Made by a program: the position numbers and the translations under genes. A stretch of DNA of 43,043 nt from IMCC26077 sp044344975 (GTDB lineage Bacteria; Actinomycetota; Actinomycetes; Nanopelagicales; Nanopelagicaceae), in assembly GCA_044344975.1 (NCBI GenBank), contig JBIJBY010000002.1:1-43043 (forward strand), read 5' to 3'. The notes under the pieces are model-generated. The model did no database searches. It was not told where the DNA came from and worked only from the letters and a program-made list of their open reading frames with translations. This document shows, one piece after another, positions 17,382-24,795 of the stretch; the first letter of the stretch is position 1, and each line of letters starts with the position of its first letter.

Positions 17382-18167
17382 ATGGGTTCACTGGCACTCA
17401 TAGGTGCAGGCGCGATGGGCGAGGCGATTCTCGCTGGCCTGATCAAGGCCGGTACCGCTCCCAGTGAAATTGGCATTATCGAAAAACGGGGCGAGCGAAG
17501 CCAAGAGCTCGTGACAAGGTATGGGGTGCGGGAGCTAAGTGATTTGCAGCGAGTTTCTCACTGTTTCCTGGTAGTAAAGCCAAATGATCTTCAAGCTACT
17601 TTGGCTACATATGGTGCAGGCTTACCTGATACGGCCCTTGTGATCTCTATCATCGCCGGAAAGCCAACATCGCTCATTGAGAGTCTGATTCCACATCGAG
17701 TAGTCCGAGTAATGCCAAATACCCCAGCTTTGGTTGGAGCCGGCATGGCAGCAATCTCCGGCGGAAGCAGAACCAGCGAAAGCGATTTAGCGGAAGTAGA
17801 GCGCTTGCTATCTGGAACAGGCAAGGTCCTTCGAGTGGATGAGTCGCTCCAAGATGCGGTAACTGCAGTCAGTGGTTCTGGACCGGCCTATTTTTTCCTC
17901 ATCGTCGAGGCGATGATTGCTGCAGGAGTAGAGCTGGGCCTGACGACCGAAGTTGCGCGAGAGTTAACTATTCAGACGTTGATTGGCGCTGGGGCAATGC
18001 TCGCTCGCGACGGTGCAGAGCCGGCAACCCTTAGAGCCAATGTAACTAGTCCAAATGGAACCACAGCTGCTGCACTTAATGTCTTGCAGGAGAGTGGGCT
18101 AGGCGAGATTTTCTCCAGAGCTTTAACCGCAGCACGAGATAGATCGCGTGAACTCGCTTCAGGATGA
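17382..18167 (+). CDS. proC: Pyrroline-5-carboxylate reductase
   Basis: A 261-residue NAD(P)H-dependent enzyme for the last step of proline synthesis. The Rossmann motif LALIGAGAMGEAIL opens the protein. VVRVMPNTPALVGAG (about 107-121) and the C-terminal VSGSGPAYFFLIVEAMI with the later TSPNGTTAAALNVL are P5CR signatures. It starts directly at the first beta strand. It overlaps the next secreted-protein gene by 4 nt (ATGA). In M. tuberculosis proC likewise lies just upstream of the bS22 gene, which here follows one gene later. Confidence 0.97.
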   Translation: MGSLALIGAGAMGEAILAGLIKAGTAPSEIGIIEKRGERSQELVTRYGVRELSDLQRVSHCFLVVKPNDLQATLATYGAGLPDTALVISIIAGKPTSLIESLIPHRVVRVMPNTPALVGAGMAAISGGSRTSESDLAEVERLLSGTGKVLRVDESLQDAVTAVSGSGPAYFFLIVEAMIAAGVELGLTTEVARELTIQTLIGAGAMLARDGAEPATLRANVTSPNGTTAAALNVLQESGLGEIFSRALTAARDRSRELASG

Positions 18168-19459
18168 GACCTCCCGCCAAGATTTCTGCTGCGCTCGCCG
18201 TTTTCATTTCACTAGTTTTGCTCAGCCAAATTTCTATTGTTCCTGCTTCTGCCACTCCAAAGATTCCACTTATCAAAATTTCAACTGGTATTTCAATACC
18301 TGAAGTTTTTGAGGTTGCCGATTTCATCCGGTTTCAACAAGGTTTTCTCGTAGCAGGCAATAACAGCGAAGATAGGAATCTACTCTCGTTCATAGATGAA
18401 AAAGGAGCGCTCCTTTGGAGCGCTAACCCACTTGGAATTCAGAGAGGTTTTATTACTGGAATGGCGGTTTCAGGTACTTCTATTTTTGTCGCGGGGATAT
18501 CACAAGGCGAATTGAAGATTGCACCAAGCGCTAATGGGGTAGCGCCCACCCCAGATGCTTCTGTTTCCGCTGCACCTACGACTAATGCTTCTCCATCGGC
18601 TAGCTCATCTGCAAGCGCCGCCAAGAACATCCCACTAGTTAACCCTGATGGTGTAATTGTTGGCGCGAAAGAAACGTTCCGTGAAGATATTGCTAATCTA
18701 TTTTTAGCTGAGATTGATTCATCTGGAAAAGTTATCGCAATCACAAATGTCACCAACGAAAAATCTTTTATTCCCACTTCCTTAGCTACTGCAGGCAATC
18801 GAGTTTTTCTCGCAGGTAATGAATATCCTGCAGAAGGAGTGCAGTTGGGTGCGTTATATGTGATAAGCAGTGCGAAACTTCAAGCTTCGTATTCTTATGG
18901 AGAGAAGCGCACTCAGTTTAATAAAATCATCGCACGGTCAAGTAAAAATTTGCTTGTAGTAGGAAGTAGCAGTGATGTTCTTGCAGATCGGAAGTTAGCT
19001 GGCAAAATTGATGCGGTAGCTCTGACAATTTCGACGACTTCGGGAAAGATAGAGAAGATACTTCGAAGTAGCGGTAAAGGCGCGGTTCGAACTTGGGATT
19101 TTGCAACCGGGAATCTCACTGTTGCTGGAACGTCTGAGGTCAAAAAAATTCGCGAAAGTGTGATCACTGCATTCTCAACAACAGGTTCTGTAACGTGGAC
19201 GGCGAGATTCCAAAAGAGTAATCGCGCTGCAGTTGCGGGAAATTGCGTGGCGGTCTCGATTCTTGGTGGGAGCAAATCACTCACATTTACTCCATCGGGG
19301 CCCGAAATATTTCTCTTTACCGTTGATTCGAAGGGGCGGCTGCAAAAAGGAGTACGAGTGGCCAAGCAGCAGTTGATTTCCCTGGCGACCACAGTAAATA
19401 AGGGGTGTGCGGTACTGACTTACTCCGCCGAGACCGGCGTACGGGTGTCATTCTTGTAG
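18164..19459 (+). CDS. Putative secreted protein with Ala/Ser/Thr/Pro-rich linker
   Basis: A 431-residue protein, not recognised as any named family. A signal peptide occupies about 1-30 (basic start, hydrophobic core LAVFISLVLLSQIS, cleavage near ASA-TP). After a short beta-rich part comes a low-complexity Ala/Ser/Thr/Pro linker at about 120-154, then many short strands of the form VFLAGN, LLVVGSSSD, LTVAGTSE, which look like blades of a beta-propeller or quinoprotein-like repeat. The start is coupled to proC by ATGA. It is probably exported; function unknown. Confidence 0.7.
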   Translation: MRPPAKISAALAVFISLVLLSQISIVPASATPKIPLIKISTGISIPEVFEVADFIRFQQGFLVAGNNSEDRNLLSFIDEKGALLWSANPLGIQRGFITGMAVSGTSIFVAGISQGELKIAPSANGVAPTPDASVSAAPTTNASPSASSSASAAKNIPLVNPDGVIVGAKETFREDIANLFLAEIDSSGKVIAITNVTNEKSFIPTSLATAGNRVFLAGNEYPAEGVQLGALYVISSAKLQASYSYGEKRTQFNKIIARSSKNLLVVGSSSDVLADRKLAGKIDAVALTISTTSGKIEKILRSSGKGAVRTWDFATGNLTVAGTSEVKKIRESVITAFSTTGSVTWTARFQKSNRAAVAGNCVAVSILGGSKSLTFTPSGPEIFLFTVDSKGRLQKGVRVAKQQLISLATTVNKGCAVLTYSAETGVRVSFL

Positions 19460-19516
19460 CTGAAATTGGGGTAACCTTCCCCCTGCAAGTGCAAATCAAT
19501 CCTGAGGGAGCGTGAC

Positions 19517-19615
19517 GTGGGTTCAGTAGTAAAAAAGCGCCGCAAGCGTATGGCGAAGAAGAAACATAAGAAACTTCTGAAGAAAACTAGAATTCAACGT
19601 CGTAACGCCAAGTAA
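19517..19615 (+). CDS. Small ribosomal subunit protein bS22 (AURKAIP1/COX24 domain)
   Basis: A 32-codon gene starting GTG 19517 with a good Shine-Dalgarno GGGAG at 19506-19510. The peptide begins MGSVVKKRRKRMAKKKHKK, continues with LLKKTRIQRRNAK, and is almost entirely basic. This matches the actinobacterial bS22 protein found on the 30S subunit (mycobacterial homologues such as Rv0500B start MGSVIKKRRKRM). A candidate -10 TAACCT is at 19472-19477, giving a leader of about 33 nt. The proC neighbourhood agrees with mycobacterial synteny. It converges with the metalloprotease gene 10 nt away. Confidence 0.95.
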   Translation: MGSVVKKRRKRMAKKKHKKLLKKTRIQRRNAK

Positions 19616-19625
19616 TTCTGAACTC

Positions 19626-22016
19626 CTAGAAATCTGGTCGCTTTAGTAGTGAAAGCTTTCCAGAAACGTTCGACAATGCATAGCTTCTCTGCTTGATGGT
19701 TATCCATGCAATTTTCGAGGTCTTTGCCGTCGAATCCTCGCTCACTAATTTACTCTTCCTTGTTGAGAGGTCGAAGTTGCACAGGCGATCTTCACACCCG
19801 TAGATAACAGATTTTTCAGAGATTGCTATAGGCGCCTTTGGCGCAATATTTAATTTCTCTTCTACCAGCGAGCTCGGATCGTTGAGGTCCATCCACCGAA
19901 TTCGATCAGCTTGGACAGGAGATGCAGTTGAGGTTGCTAACCAGGCAGCCATGAGCTTTTCGCCCGTCGCCTGTATCGCAACATCAAATCCAGCAATCGG
20001 TGATTCACGTCGCCCTAAATCGATGGTGTTGTATTGCCAATCTACTGGCGAGGTCGTGCTCCTAGTGGCATAACGAACATCTCCTTGCGCGACAATTTTA
20101 TTTGGTGCAGCGATAACCGAGTCATAAAGCAGATGTACCTTTTTCCCAACAGTTGTAGCTGCAAGATGGAATGCAACATCTCCCTCAGTCCGACCCCCAA
20201 GCAGCGAGTCACCATCGACAATTTCGTATTGCCACTTCTTGTTGGCACGCGTTGCGCCCAGAAGAATTCCTTGGCTTTCATCTCGATAAAAGACTTGTAG
20301 GCCCAAAGGTGTTGCTGCACAAGCATTTGCGACCGAAACATTGCTCGCTGTTCGTACGCGGATAGATTCTCGGTAATCTTGAATATATTCTCCGTTACCA
20401 TCAACAGTTTCGTAGCTAAACTTTTTGCCATCATACTCTGCACGGAGTAGGTCTTTTTCAATAGTGTCCGTATAGAAAATTTGAAGTTTTTCATTCTTTC
20501 CAGTTCCGGTAGTACATAACGAGATCGCACCATTGAGGTTATTCATTCGACGCCCACTCTTAGCCGAGTTGCCATCGACAGTACTTCTAATCCATTTCTT
20601 TCCATCAAATAGTGATAGGTAAAGATCGCCAGTGGTGCTACTCGAATAGACCACCGCAGGCTTGCCTTTGAATTGACCTTGTGCAAGGTACTGCCCGTCT
20701 GCGTTCTTATCGAGCGAGGATACGGCCCAAATACTCTCGGGAATGATGATTGAAGTTTTAATCTCAGGGCCAGTAGTAGAACTGCTGATGGGCGTGACGC
20801 CGAAGTAATAAGGGAGGCCGGGATCTAACTTATCAATCGTGAAAGGAGATTTAGTTGTGGTGATAGTTTTATTGCTCGGATAAATCTTTATTGAGTAACT
20901 AGAAATCTCTTGTCGAATCGACTGCTCAGGTGCATCAAAGAAGAGCGTCACAGATTTGTTTCCTGGGATACCTCGAAGATTCTGCACCCCGGTCAAGGGA
21001 GATTCTGGTGTTTTACCGCGCATATCTTCGAGCATCCCTAATGCAATTGGTCCAGGATCGTGTATTGCTTGCTGTATTCCAATAGAGGAGCTCATCAATC
21101 CATTGGCAGCCGTCTTGGGATAAAGAGCATCATCTATATGACTAACTGAGGAGCCAGACTTGTATTCACTTGGCGTGAATAATTTTACTCTGGAATTTTG
21201 GTTGGCAGCTTTTCCGTTCTCACCAATCCAATAAAGGTCACTGGTCACATACGAATCGAAATTGGTATCAGTGTTTGAAATGTCAGAGAGTCTCCTATCT
21301 GATCCATTAGTGACAAATCCAGAGAAGATTGTGGGGTTATTATTGCTAAATGTTTTTAACCTTTCGTTATAAGTTTCTTGTGAGATAAAACCAAGGCCAT
21401 GCCCAAGCTCATGGAGGACTGCAGTAACAAAGTCATATTGTCGAGCTCCAGGTTTAGCATCTTGCCCGAAGTACCAACTGACATAGAGTGAATTTGAATT
21501 AAAGCGCGCAGTGATTTCGGGGTTTAAATCGTCTAAGTCTTTTTTATCTCGATTGATTGCATTAGCTAGCGCGGCCGGGTACCAGAGTTTCTTTTCAGGA
21601 GCGCCAGCAAAATTCTGGAAGTAACCGCCGCCACGTGCGCCGCCAGGTCGTGCACTGCCAAGAATTCCTGGTTCTAGGGGCGACCAATATGCCTCGACAT
21701 CAATCGGTACAGGTGATGGGAAGAGGTACGACCAAATTTTTGTAGCACGCAAGAATGCTTTTTTCGCATCTTCTGGCCATTGTTGTCGGGATTCGGAGAT
21801 AAATGTGACATTGAAAGTAGAGAGAACATCACGACCAGTATCGTCGAAGGGGATTGTTGAGGGGCCTTGGCTTGGACTTGATCCAACATATGTAACATCC
21901 CAATTTCCAGGGATTGATTGAACAGTTAACCCTTGCGCGGGTGAGGTAAGCAACCCTGGGGCGAGCCAACTCGATATGACTAAAAGGAGCGTAACGCCTA
22001 GGCTTTTTAACCTCAC
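19626..22016 (-). CDS. Secreted zinc metalloprotease with fibronectin III-like and propeller repeats
   Basis: A 796-residue exported protein. Start chosen at GTG 22016: TACCGT lies exactly 6 nt upstream and the product opens with a clean signal peptide (MRLKSLGVTLLLVISSWLAPG, cleavage near residue 29). The longer frame to 22046 adds ten residues without benefit. The protease motif HELGHGLGF is at about 202-210. The position where metzincins have their third His is Ser; an SHIDD...NGLMS segment about 80 residues on may supply the ligand and Met-turn. A fibronectin III-like domain covers about 340-425. After it come repeated units with DGKKW...VDG (about 460-700), like a beta-propeller. Probably degrades extracellular protein. 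Confidence 0.75.
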   Translation of the reverse strand: MRLKSLGVTLLLVISSWLAPGLLTSPAQGLTVQSIPGNWDVTYVGSSPSQGPSTIPFDDTGRDVLSTFNVTFISESRQQWPEDAKKAFLRATKIWSYLFPSPVPIDVEAYWSPLEPGILGSARPGGARGGGYFQNFAGAPEKKLWYPAALANAINRDKKDLDDLNPEITARFNSNSLYVSWYFGQDAKPGARQYDFVTAVLHELGHGLGFISQETYNERLKTFSNNNPTIFSGFVTNGSDRRLSDISNTDTNFDSYVTSDLYWIGENGKAANQNSRVKLFTPSEYKSGSSVSHIDDALYPKTAANGLMSSSIGIQQAIHDPGPIALGMLEDMRGKTPESPLTGVQNLRGIPGNKSVTLFFDAPEQSIRQEISSYSIKIYPSNKTITTTKSPFTIDKLDPGLPYYFGVTPISSSTTGPEIKTSIIIPESIWAVSSLDKNADGQYLAQGQFKGKPAVVYSSSTTGDLYLSLFDGKKWIRSTVDGNSAKSGRRMNNLNGAISLCTTGTGKNEKLQIFYTDTIEKDLLRAEYDGKKFSYETVDGNGEYIQDYRESIRVRTASNVSVANACAATPLGLQVFYRDESQGILLGATRANKKWQYEIVDGDSLLGGRTEGDVAFHLAATTVGKKVHLLYDSVIAAPNKIVAQGDVRYATRSTTSPVDWQYNTIDLGRRESPIAGFDVAIQATGEKLMAAWLATSTASPVQADRIRWMDLNDPSSLVEEKLNIAPKAPIAISEKSVIYGCEDRLCNFDLSTRKSKLVSEDSTAKTSKIAWITIKQRSYALSNVSGKLSLLKRPDF

Positions 22017-22022
22017 AGGGTG

Positions 22023-22028
22023 ACGGTA
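22023..22028 (-). promoter_or_regulatory. Leaderless -10 element for the secreted metalloprotease
   Basis: Minus-strand TACCGT, 6 nt, then GTG at 22016. It overlaps the upstream part of the divergent small gene, whose start must therefore lie further downstream. This site decides the protease start codon. Confidence 0.5.
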
Positions 22029-22064
22029 GCAGGGAGTCATCAACACTTAAATTGGGGGTGGCAG

Positions 22065-22349
22065 GTGGATCGAAGTCGCCAGGCTTTTGAGCGCGCAGAA
22101 CGCGAGTTTGCACATCCCAAAGCTGATCCCACCTTGGATGATTTGCGCAGCGACCTTGCCAGAGCTATCGGAGATTTTGCCAACCAAAACTTTGCTGACA
22201 GATATGGCCCGCTTGTTGGTTCCGTAGTGGAGAACTCAGCCGAGCAGATATTGCGAGATTTTGAGATCAACGGTGTTAAGGCAAAGAATGAAGCAGAGTT
22301 TGTAGTTCGAGAACTAATGGATCGGATTATTCGTGGGATCAGCAAGTAA
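22065..22349 (+). CDS. Conserved hypothetical small helical protein
   Basis: A 94-residue soluble, charged, helical protein (MDRSRQAFERAEREFAHPK to RELMDRIIRGISK), not recognised. The frame is open from GTG 22020, but GTG 22065 is preferred: GGGGG (22054-22058) lies 6 nt before it, and the extra 15 residues of the longer form are encoded within the divergent promoter region. No TM or signal peptide. It diverges from the secreted protease and is followed by a possible 24-codon membrane micropeptide that overlaps its last codons. Confidence 0.6.
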   Translation: MDRSRQAFERAEREFAHPKADPTLDDLRSDLARAIGDFANQNFADRYGPLVGSVVENSAEQILRDFEINGVKAKNEAEFVVRELMDRIIRGISK

Positions 22350-22407
22350 TTTAATTCTGGTAATCATTGCAGCTATCGTCATAATTATTACGATGAGTCG
22401 ATTGTGA
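22333..22407 (+). CDS. Possible 24-residue single-TM micropeptide
   Basis: GTG 22333 to TGA 22407, +1 frame relative to the end of the preceding small gene and overlapping it by 17 nt. The product is MGSASNLILVIIAAIVIIIT followed by MSRL: a short polar start, one uninterrupted hydrophobic helix of about 15 residues and a basic C-terminus. That composition is unusual for a random frame, but the ORF is very short and has no clear Shine-Dalgarno. It would need expression or conservation evidence. Confidence 0.3.
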   Translation: MGSASNLILVIIAAIVIIITMSRL

Positions 22408-22411
22408 TTTG

Positions 22412-22777
22412 TTAGTAGACGAGCGCTTTAACGTTGGGTCCTAAAATATCTGCAACAAAAGAGCTTGCTCCTGAAATTTCTACCCCCTGTAGCAACACGT
22501 CTTGATTGATGCCGCGTCGTTTCGCGCATTGCGTGCAAACTTTTATCTTTCCTGATTCAAGTATCTGATCACGTAAATCAGAGAGCGCAGTTGCGTGCTC
22601 CAGAGTGAACTCTTCCGCCTTGCCTGGCACGGCAAACCATGTGGCATCTCCAGTGAGCCAAAGAATCACTTCGACACCACTTGCTAGGGCAGTTGCAGCG
22701 ACAGTAAATCCTTGGGAGCAGCGCTCAGCAGTCTCTTGTCCAACTGTCACTTTGATCACGAGCGTATTTTCAGCCAT
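22412..22777 (-). CDS. DsrE/DsrF-like family protein
   Basis: A 121-residue protein of the DsrE fold. The N-terminal strand LVIKVTVGQETAERCSQGFT, followed by GVEVILWLTGDATWFAVPGKAE and the Cys pair CTQCAKRRGI (about 81-90), matches actinobacterial DsrE-family proteins. The family includes sulfur-relay proteins such as YchN/TusD, but a persulfide role here is only suggested by the Cys residues. The ATG at 22777 is preceded by TAGATT plus 6 nt. It is divergent from the small membrane ORF at 22837. Confidence 0.8.
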   Translation of the reverse strand: MAENTLVIKVTVGQETAERCSQGFTVAATALASGVEVILWLTGDATWFAVPGKAEEFTLEHATALSDLRDQILESGKIKVCTQCAKRRGINQDVLLQGVEISGASSFVADILGPNVKALVY

Positions 22778-22783
22778 GAAGAG

Positions 22784-22789
22784 AATCTA
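22784..22789 (-). promoter_or_regulatory. Leaderless -10 element for the DsrE-family gene
   Basis: Minus-strand TAGATT followed by 6 nt (CTCTTC) and the ATG at 22777. No ribosome binding site lies between them. Confidence 0.55.
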
Positions 22790-22836
22790 CACGGAAATAC
22801 AGAGTTTGCCCGTACCCTTTTCCTTGTGATTTCCCG

Positions 22837-23010
22837 ATGATTCTCGACTTGATTTTCACCGGAGTGCTAGTGGCATGCGCATTCCTAATCTCCCTGTTTT
22901 TGCTTGGTCGTTCCGGACGGGCGCTGCGCAAGTTTCAGTACGAGAAATCGGGCGATACATTGCGAAGAAAACTCATTTCTCGGAACCAGGTACGAAAGTT
23001 AGGCGATTAA
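22837..23010 (+). CDS. Small single-pass membrane protein (57 residues)
   Basis: ATG 22837 to TAA 23010. The product begins MILDLIFTGVLVACAFLISL, completes one TM helix by about residue 24, then is strongly basic (GRSGRALRKFQYEKSGDTLRR and on), which predicts Nout-Cin topology. The next gene starts 2 nt later, so the two are probably cotranslated. Candidate -10 sites are TACCCT (22813-22818) or a weak TGTGAT exactly 6 nt before the ATG. A competing open frame starting at 22875 overlaps it but only extends the downstream gene beyond its domain. Family not recognised. Confidence 0.6.
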   Translation: MILDLIFTGVLVACAFLISLFLLGRSGRALRKFQYEKSGDTLRRKLISRNQVRKLGD

Positions 23011-23012
23011 AA

Positions 23013-23513
23013 ATGGCTTTTACTATCCCTGATGGATTGCATCAAGACTTATACCCGCTCGCGTGGTTGGTTGGCACCTGGCGTGGCAAAGGCCAAGGCG
23101 AATATCCGAATACTGCGCCATTTACCTTTGAGCAAGAGGTTACGTTTAACCATGATGGTCGTCCATTTCTCACGTATTTCTCACGCTCTTGGTTAGTTGA
23201 GGATGGAAGAGAAGAGCTCATCCCAGCCGCACAAGAGACAGGTTTCTGGCGAGTCAAACCCAATAACACCCTCGAAGTGATTCTCTCGCATAACACTGGA
23301 ATTGCAGAGGGATGGGTTGGTCGCTTTGATGTTGCAAAGATTCAACTCGTAATGGATCAAGGTTATAGCGCTCCTTCAGCGAAGCTCGTCACGGGCGGTA
23401 CTCGACTCTATGGCTTAGTCGAAGGCGAACTTTTTTATGCCTACGATATGGAAACAGAAAATCACAAGTTGCAAGCGCACGTGTGGTCGACGATGGAACG
23501 CGTATCGATGTGA
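23013..23513 (+). CDS. FABP-like / nitrobindin family heme-binding beta-barrel protein (DUF1794)
   Basis: A 166-residue protein with the nitrobindin signature LVGTWRGKGQGEYP near residues 19-32 and a conserved His near the end (QAHVWSTMERV), the position of the heme axial ligand in nitrobindins. The family folds as a lipocalin-like barrel and in mycobacteria and plants binds ferric heme and scavenges NO or isomerises peroxynitrite; that role is transferred by family. ATG 23013 is chosen because it leads straight into the domain (MAFTIPDGLH) and lies 2 nt after the small membrane ORF. A longer frame from 22875 has no homologous N-terminus. Confidence 0.85.
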   Translation: MAFTIPDGLHQDLYPLAWLVGTWRGKGQGEYPNTAPFTFEQEVTFNHDGRPFLTYFSRSWLVEDGREELIPAAQETGFWRVKPNNTLEVILSHNTGIAEGWVGRFDVAKIQLVMDQGYSAPSAKLVTGGTRLYGLVEGELFYAYDMETENHKLQAHVWSTMERVSM

Positions 23514-24439
23514 GTGCCAGCAGGCCGGAACCTCTTGCCGAAATTATTCGCAATGGCATGGTTGAGTCGGCGCACTATGGCCACTTAATCATCCTTGATA
23601 GCTCGGCATCTGAAAAATTTATGTTAGGTGATGCAGCTTCACCAATTTTTCCGCGCTCATCAATTAAGCCGATACAAGCTCGCGCTATGGTCAAGCTTGG
23701 TTTAAAAATTGAGCCGCGATTACTTGCCTTAGTTATAGCGAGCCATTCAGGTTCAGTTGAACATATTGAAGGTGTGCGCCAATTGCTATCCCAATTTTCA
23801 CTTAGTGAAAGTGATTTGCAATGCGCAGTAGATCTTCCACTTGGAGAGGTAGAGCGAAAAATCTGGGGAGATAAACCGCCCTTACGAATAGCGATGAACT
23901 GCAGCGGCAAACATGCGGGAATGCTTGCAACTTGTGTAGTTAATGGTTGGGATACTTCAAATTATTTAGAGATGAATCATCCTTTGCAGATTGCCATAAA
24001 AGGTGAGATTGAAGAATTCTCTGGGAATGGGAGTGTGAACGATACATTTGATGGATGTGGTGCGCCGCTCTTTGCAATTCCACTACGCGCACTGGCGCAA
24101 GCAATCCGAAGCGTCGTCGAAAGTAGGGATCCCGCATCACAGGCGGTTGTTCACGCGATGTCGAACCATCCAGAGATGGTTGCTGGAAGTGGACGGCTAT
24201 CGACCCGTTGGATGGAGGCCGTTCCGGGATTAATTATGAAAGAAGGCGCAGAGGGAGTTCATATAGCTGCACAATCTGGGAAAGGTGTTATCGCCTTCAA
24301 GGTGATTGACGGTTCGATGCGCGCTCATGATGTGATCACACGTTCCGCCCTTGCTCAAATTGGCATCACAGCCGAGATTCTGACGGGGAGCGTCTTTGGC
24401 GGGCCGGCTCCAAAGGTGGAAATTCGCGCAAGTTTTTAG
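23510..24439 (+). CDS. L-asparaginase II family protein
   Basis: About 309 residues from GTG 23510, which overlaps the nitrobindin stop in a GTGA arrangement; an alternative GTG at 23483 would add nine residues. Family features are LAEIIRNGMVES, IKPIQARAMVKLG, VIASHSGSVEH, MNCSGKHAGML, DGCGAPLFAIPL and SNHPEMVAGSGR. These belong to the Asparaginase_II (PF06089-type) family, distinct from classical AnsA/AnsB, hydrolysing asparagine to aspartate and ammonia. No signal peptide, so probably cytosolic. Substrate specificity is inferred. Confidence 0.88.
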   Translation: MSASRPEPLAEIIRNGMVESAHYGHLIILDSSASEKFMLGDAASPIFPRSSIKPIQARAMVKLGLKIEPRLLALVIASHSGSVEHIEGVRQLLSQFSLSESDLQCAVDLPLGEVERKIWGDKPPLRIAMNCSGKHAGMLATCVVNGWDTSNYLEMNHPLQIAIKGEIEEFSGNGSVNDTFDGCGAPLFAIPLRALAQAIRSVVESRDPASQAVVHAMSNHPEMVAGSGRLSTRWMEAVPGLIMKEGAEGVHIAAQSGKGVIAFKVIDGSMRAHDVITRSALAQIGITAEILTGSVFGGPAPKVEIRASF

Positions 24440-24445
24440 GTTCAG

Positions 24446-24451
24446 TAGACT
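24446..24451 (+). promoter_or_regulatory. Leaderless -10 element for the DUF2516 gene
   Basis: TAGACT, 6 nt, then ATG 24458. It sits within the 18-nt gap after the asparaginase gene, so this gene and mshA downstream can be expressed separately from the asparaginase run. Confidence 0.55.
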
Positions 24452-24457
24452 TGTGTC

Positions 24458-24772
24458 ATGTCACCAATGTCGTGGACCAATCCCTTGGGATCTCTCGCAG
24501 ATCTAGTCCTATTAGTTATCGGACTCGCTCAGCTAGCTGCTTTGGTTTTCAGTCTTACCCATGCGATTCGAGTACGCGGTGACGCATTCGCAGCTGCTGG
24601 AAAACAGAGCAAGATGTTCTGGGTTTCACTACTAGCAGTGTCGCTAGTACTCCGGTTGACAATTTCAAGCCCATTAGATTTGTTTGGCATCATCGCTTCG
24701 ATTGCGGCAATCGTTTATATCGTGGATGTACGTCCGGCAATTAACGATGTCCTACGCGGCCCGCGTTGGTAA
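24458..24772 (+). CDS. DUF2516 family membrane protein
   Basis: A 104-residue membrane protein with three hydrophobic segments (about 12-34, 52-68 and 71-88) and the family-typical end YIVDVRPAINDVLRGPRW. DUF2516 proteins are conserved through actinobacteria, usually near mshA, with no known function. Its end lies 24 nt before the mshA ATG. Confidence 0.8.
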   Translation: MSPMSWTNPLGSLADLVLLVIGLAQLAALVFSLTHAIRVRGDAFAAAGKQSKMFWVSLLAVSLVLRLTISSPLDLFGIIASIAAIVYIVDVRPAINDVLRGPRW

Positions 24773-24795
24773 CTTCGAATAGCGGTTATGAATCT

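Noticed and set aside
20042..20533. A 163-codon minus-strand frame and several plus-strand frames inside the protease gene
   Set aside because: They lie within the propeller-repeat coding region in other frames, show no motif, and are explained as shadows of the 796-codon gene.
22020..22064. GTG 22020 as the start of the small helical protein gene
   Set aside because: It lies on the leaderless promoter of the divergent protease and has no ribosome binding site, whereas GTG 22065 has a G-run 6 nt upstream.
22875..23012. N-terminal extension of the nitrobindin-like gene from ATG 22875
   Set aside because: The extra residues have no family counterpart, while another frame over the same bases encodes a convincing small membrane protein.
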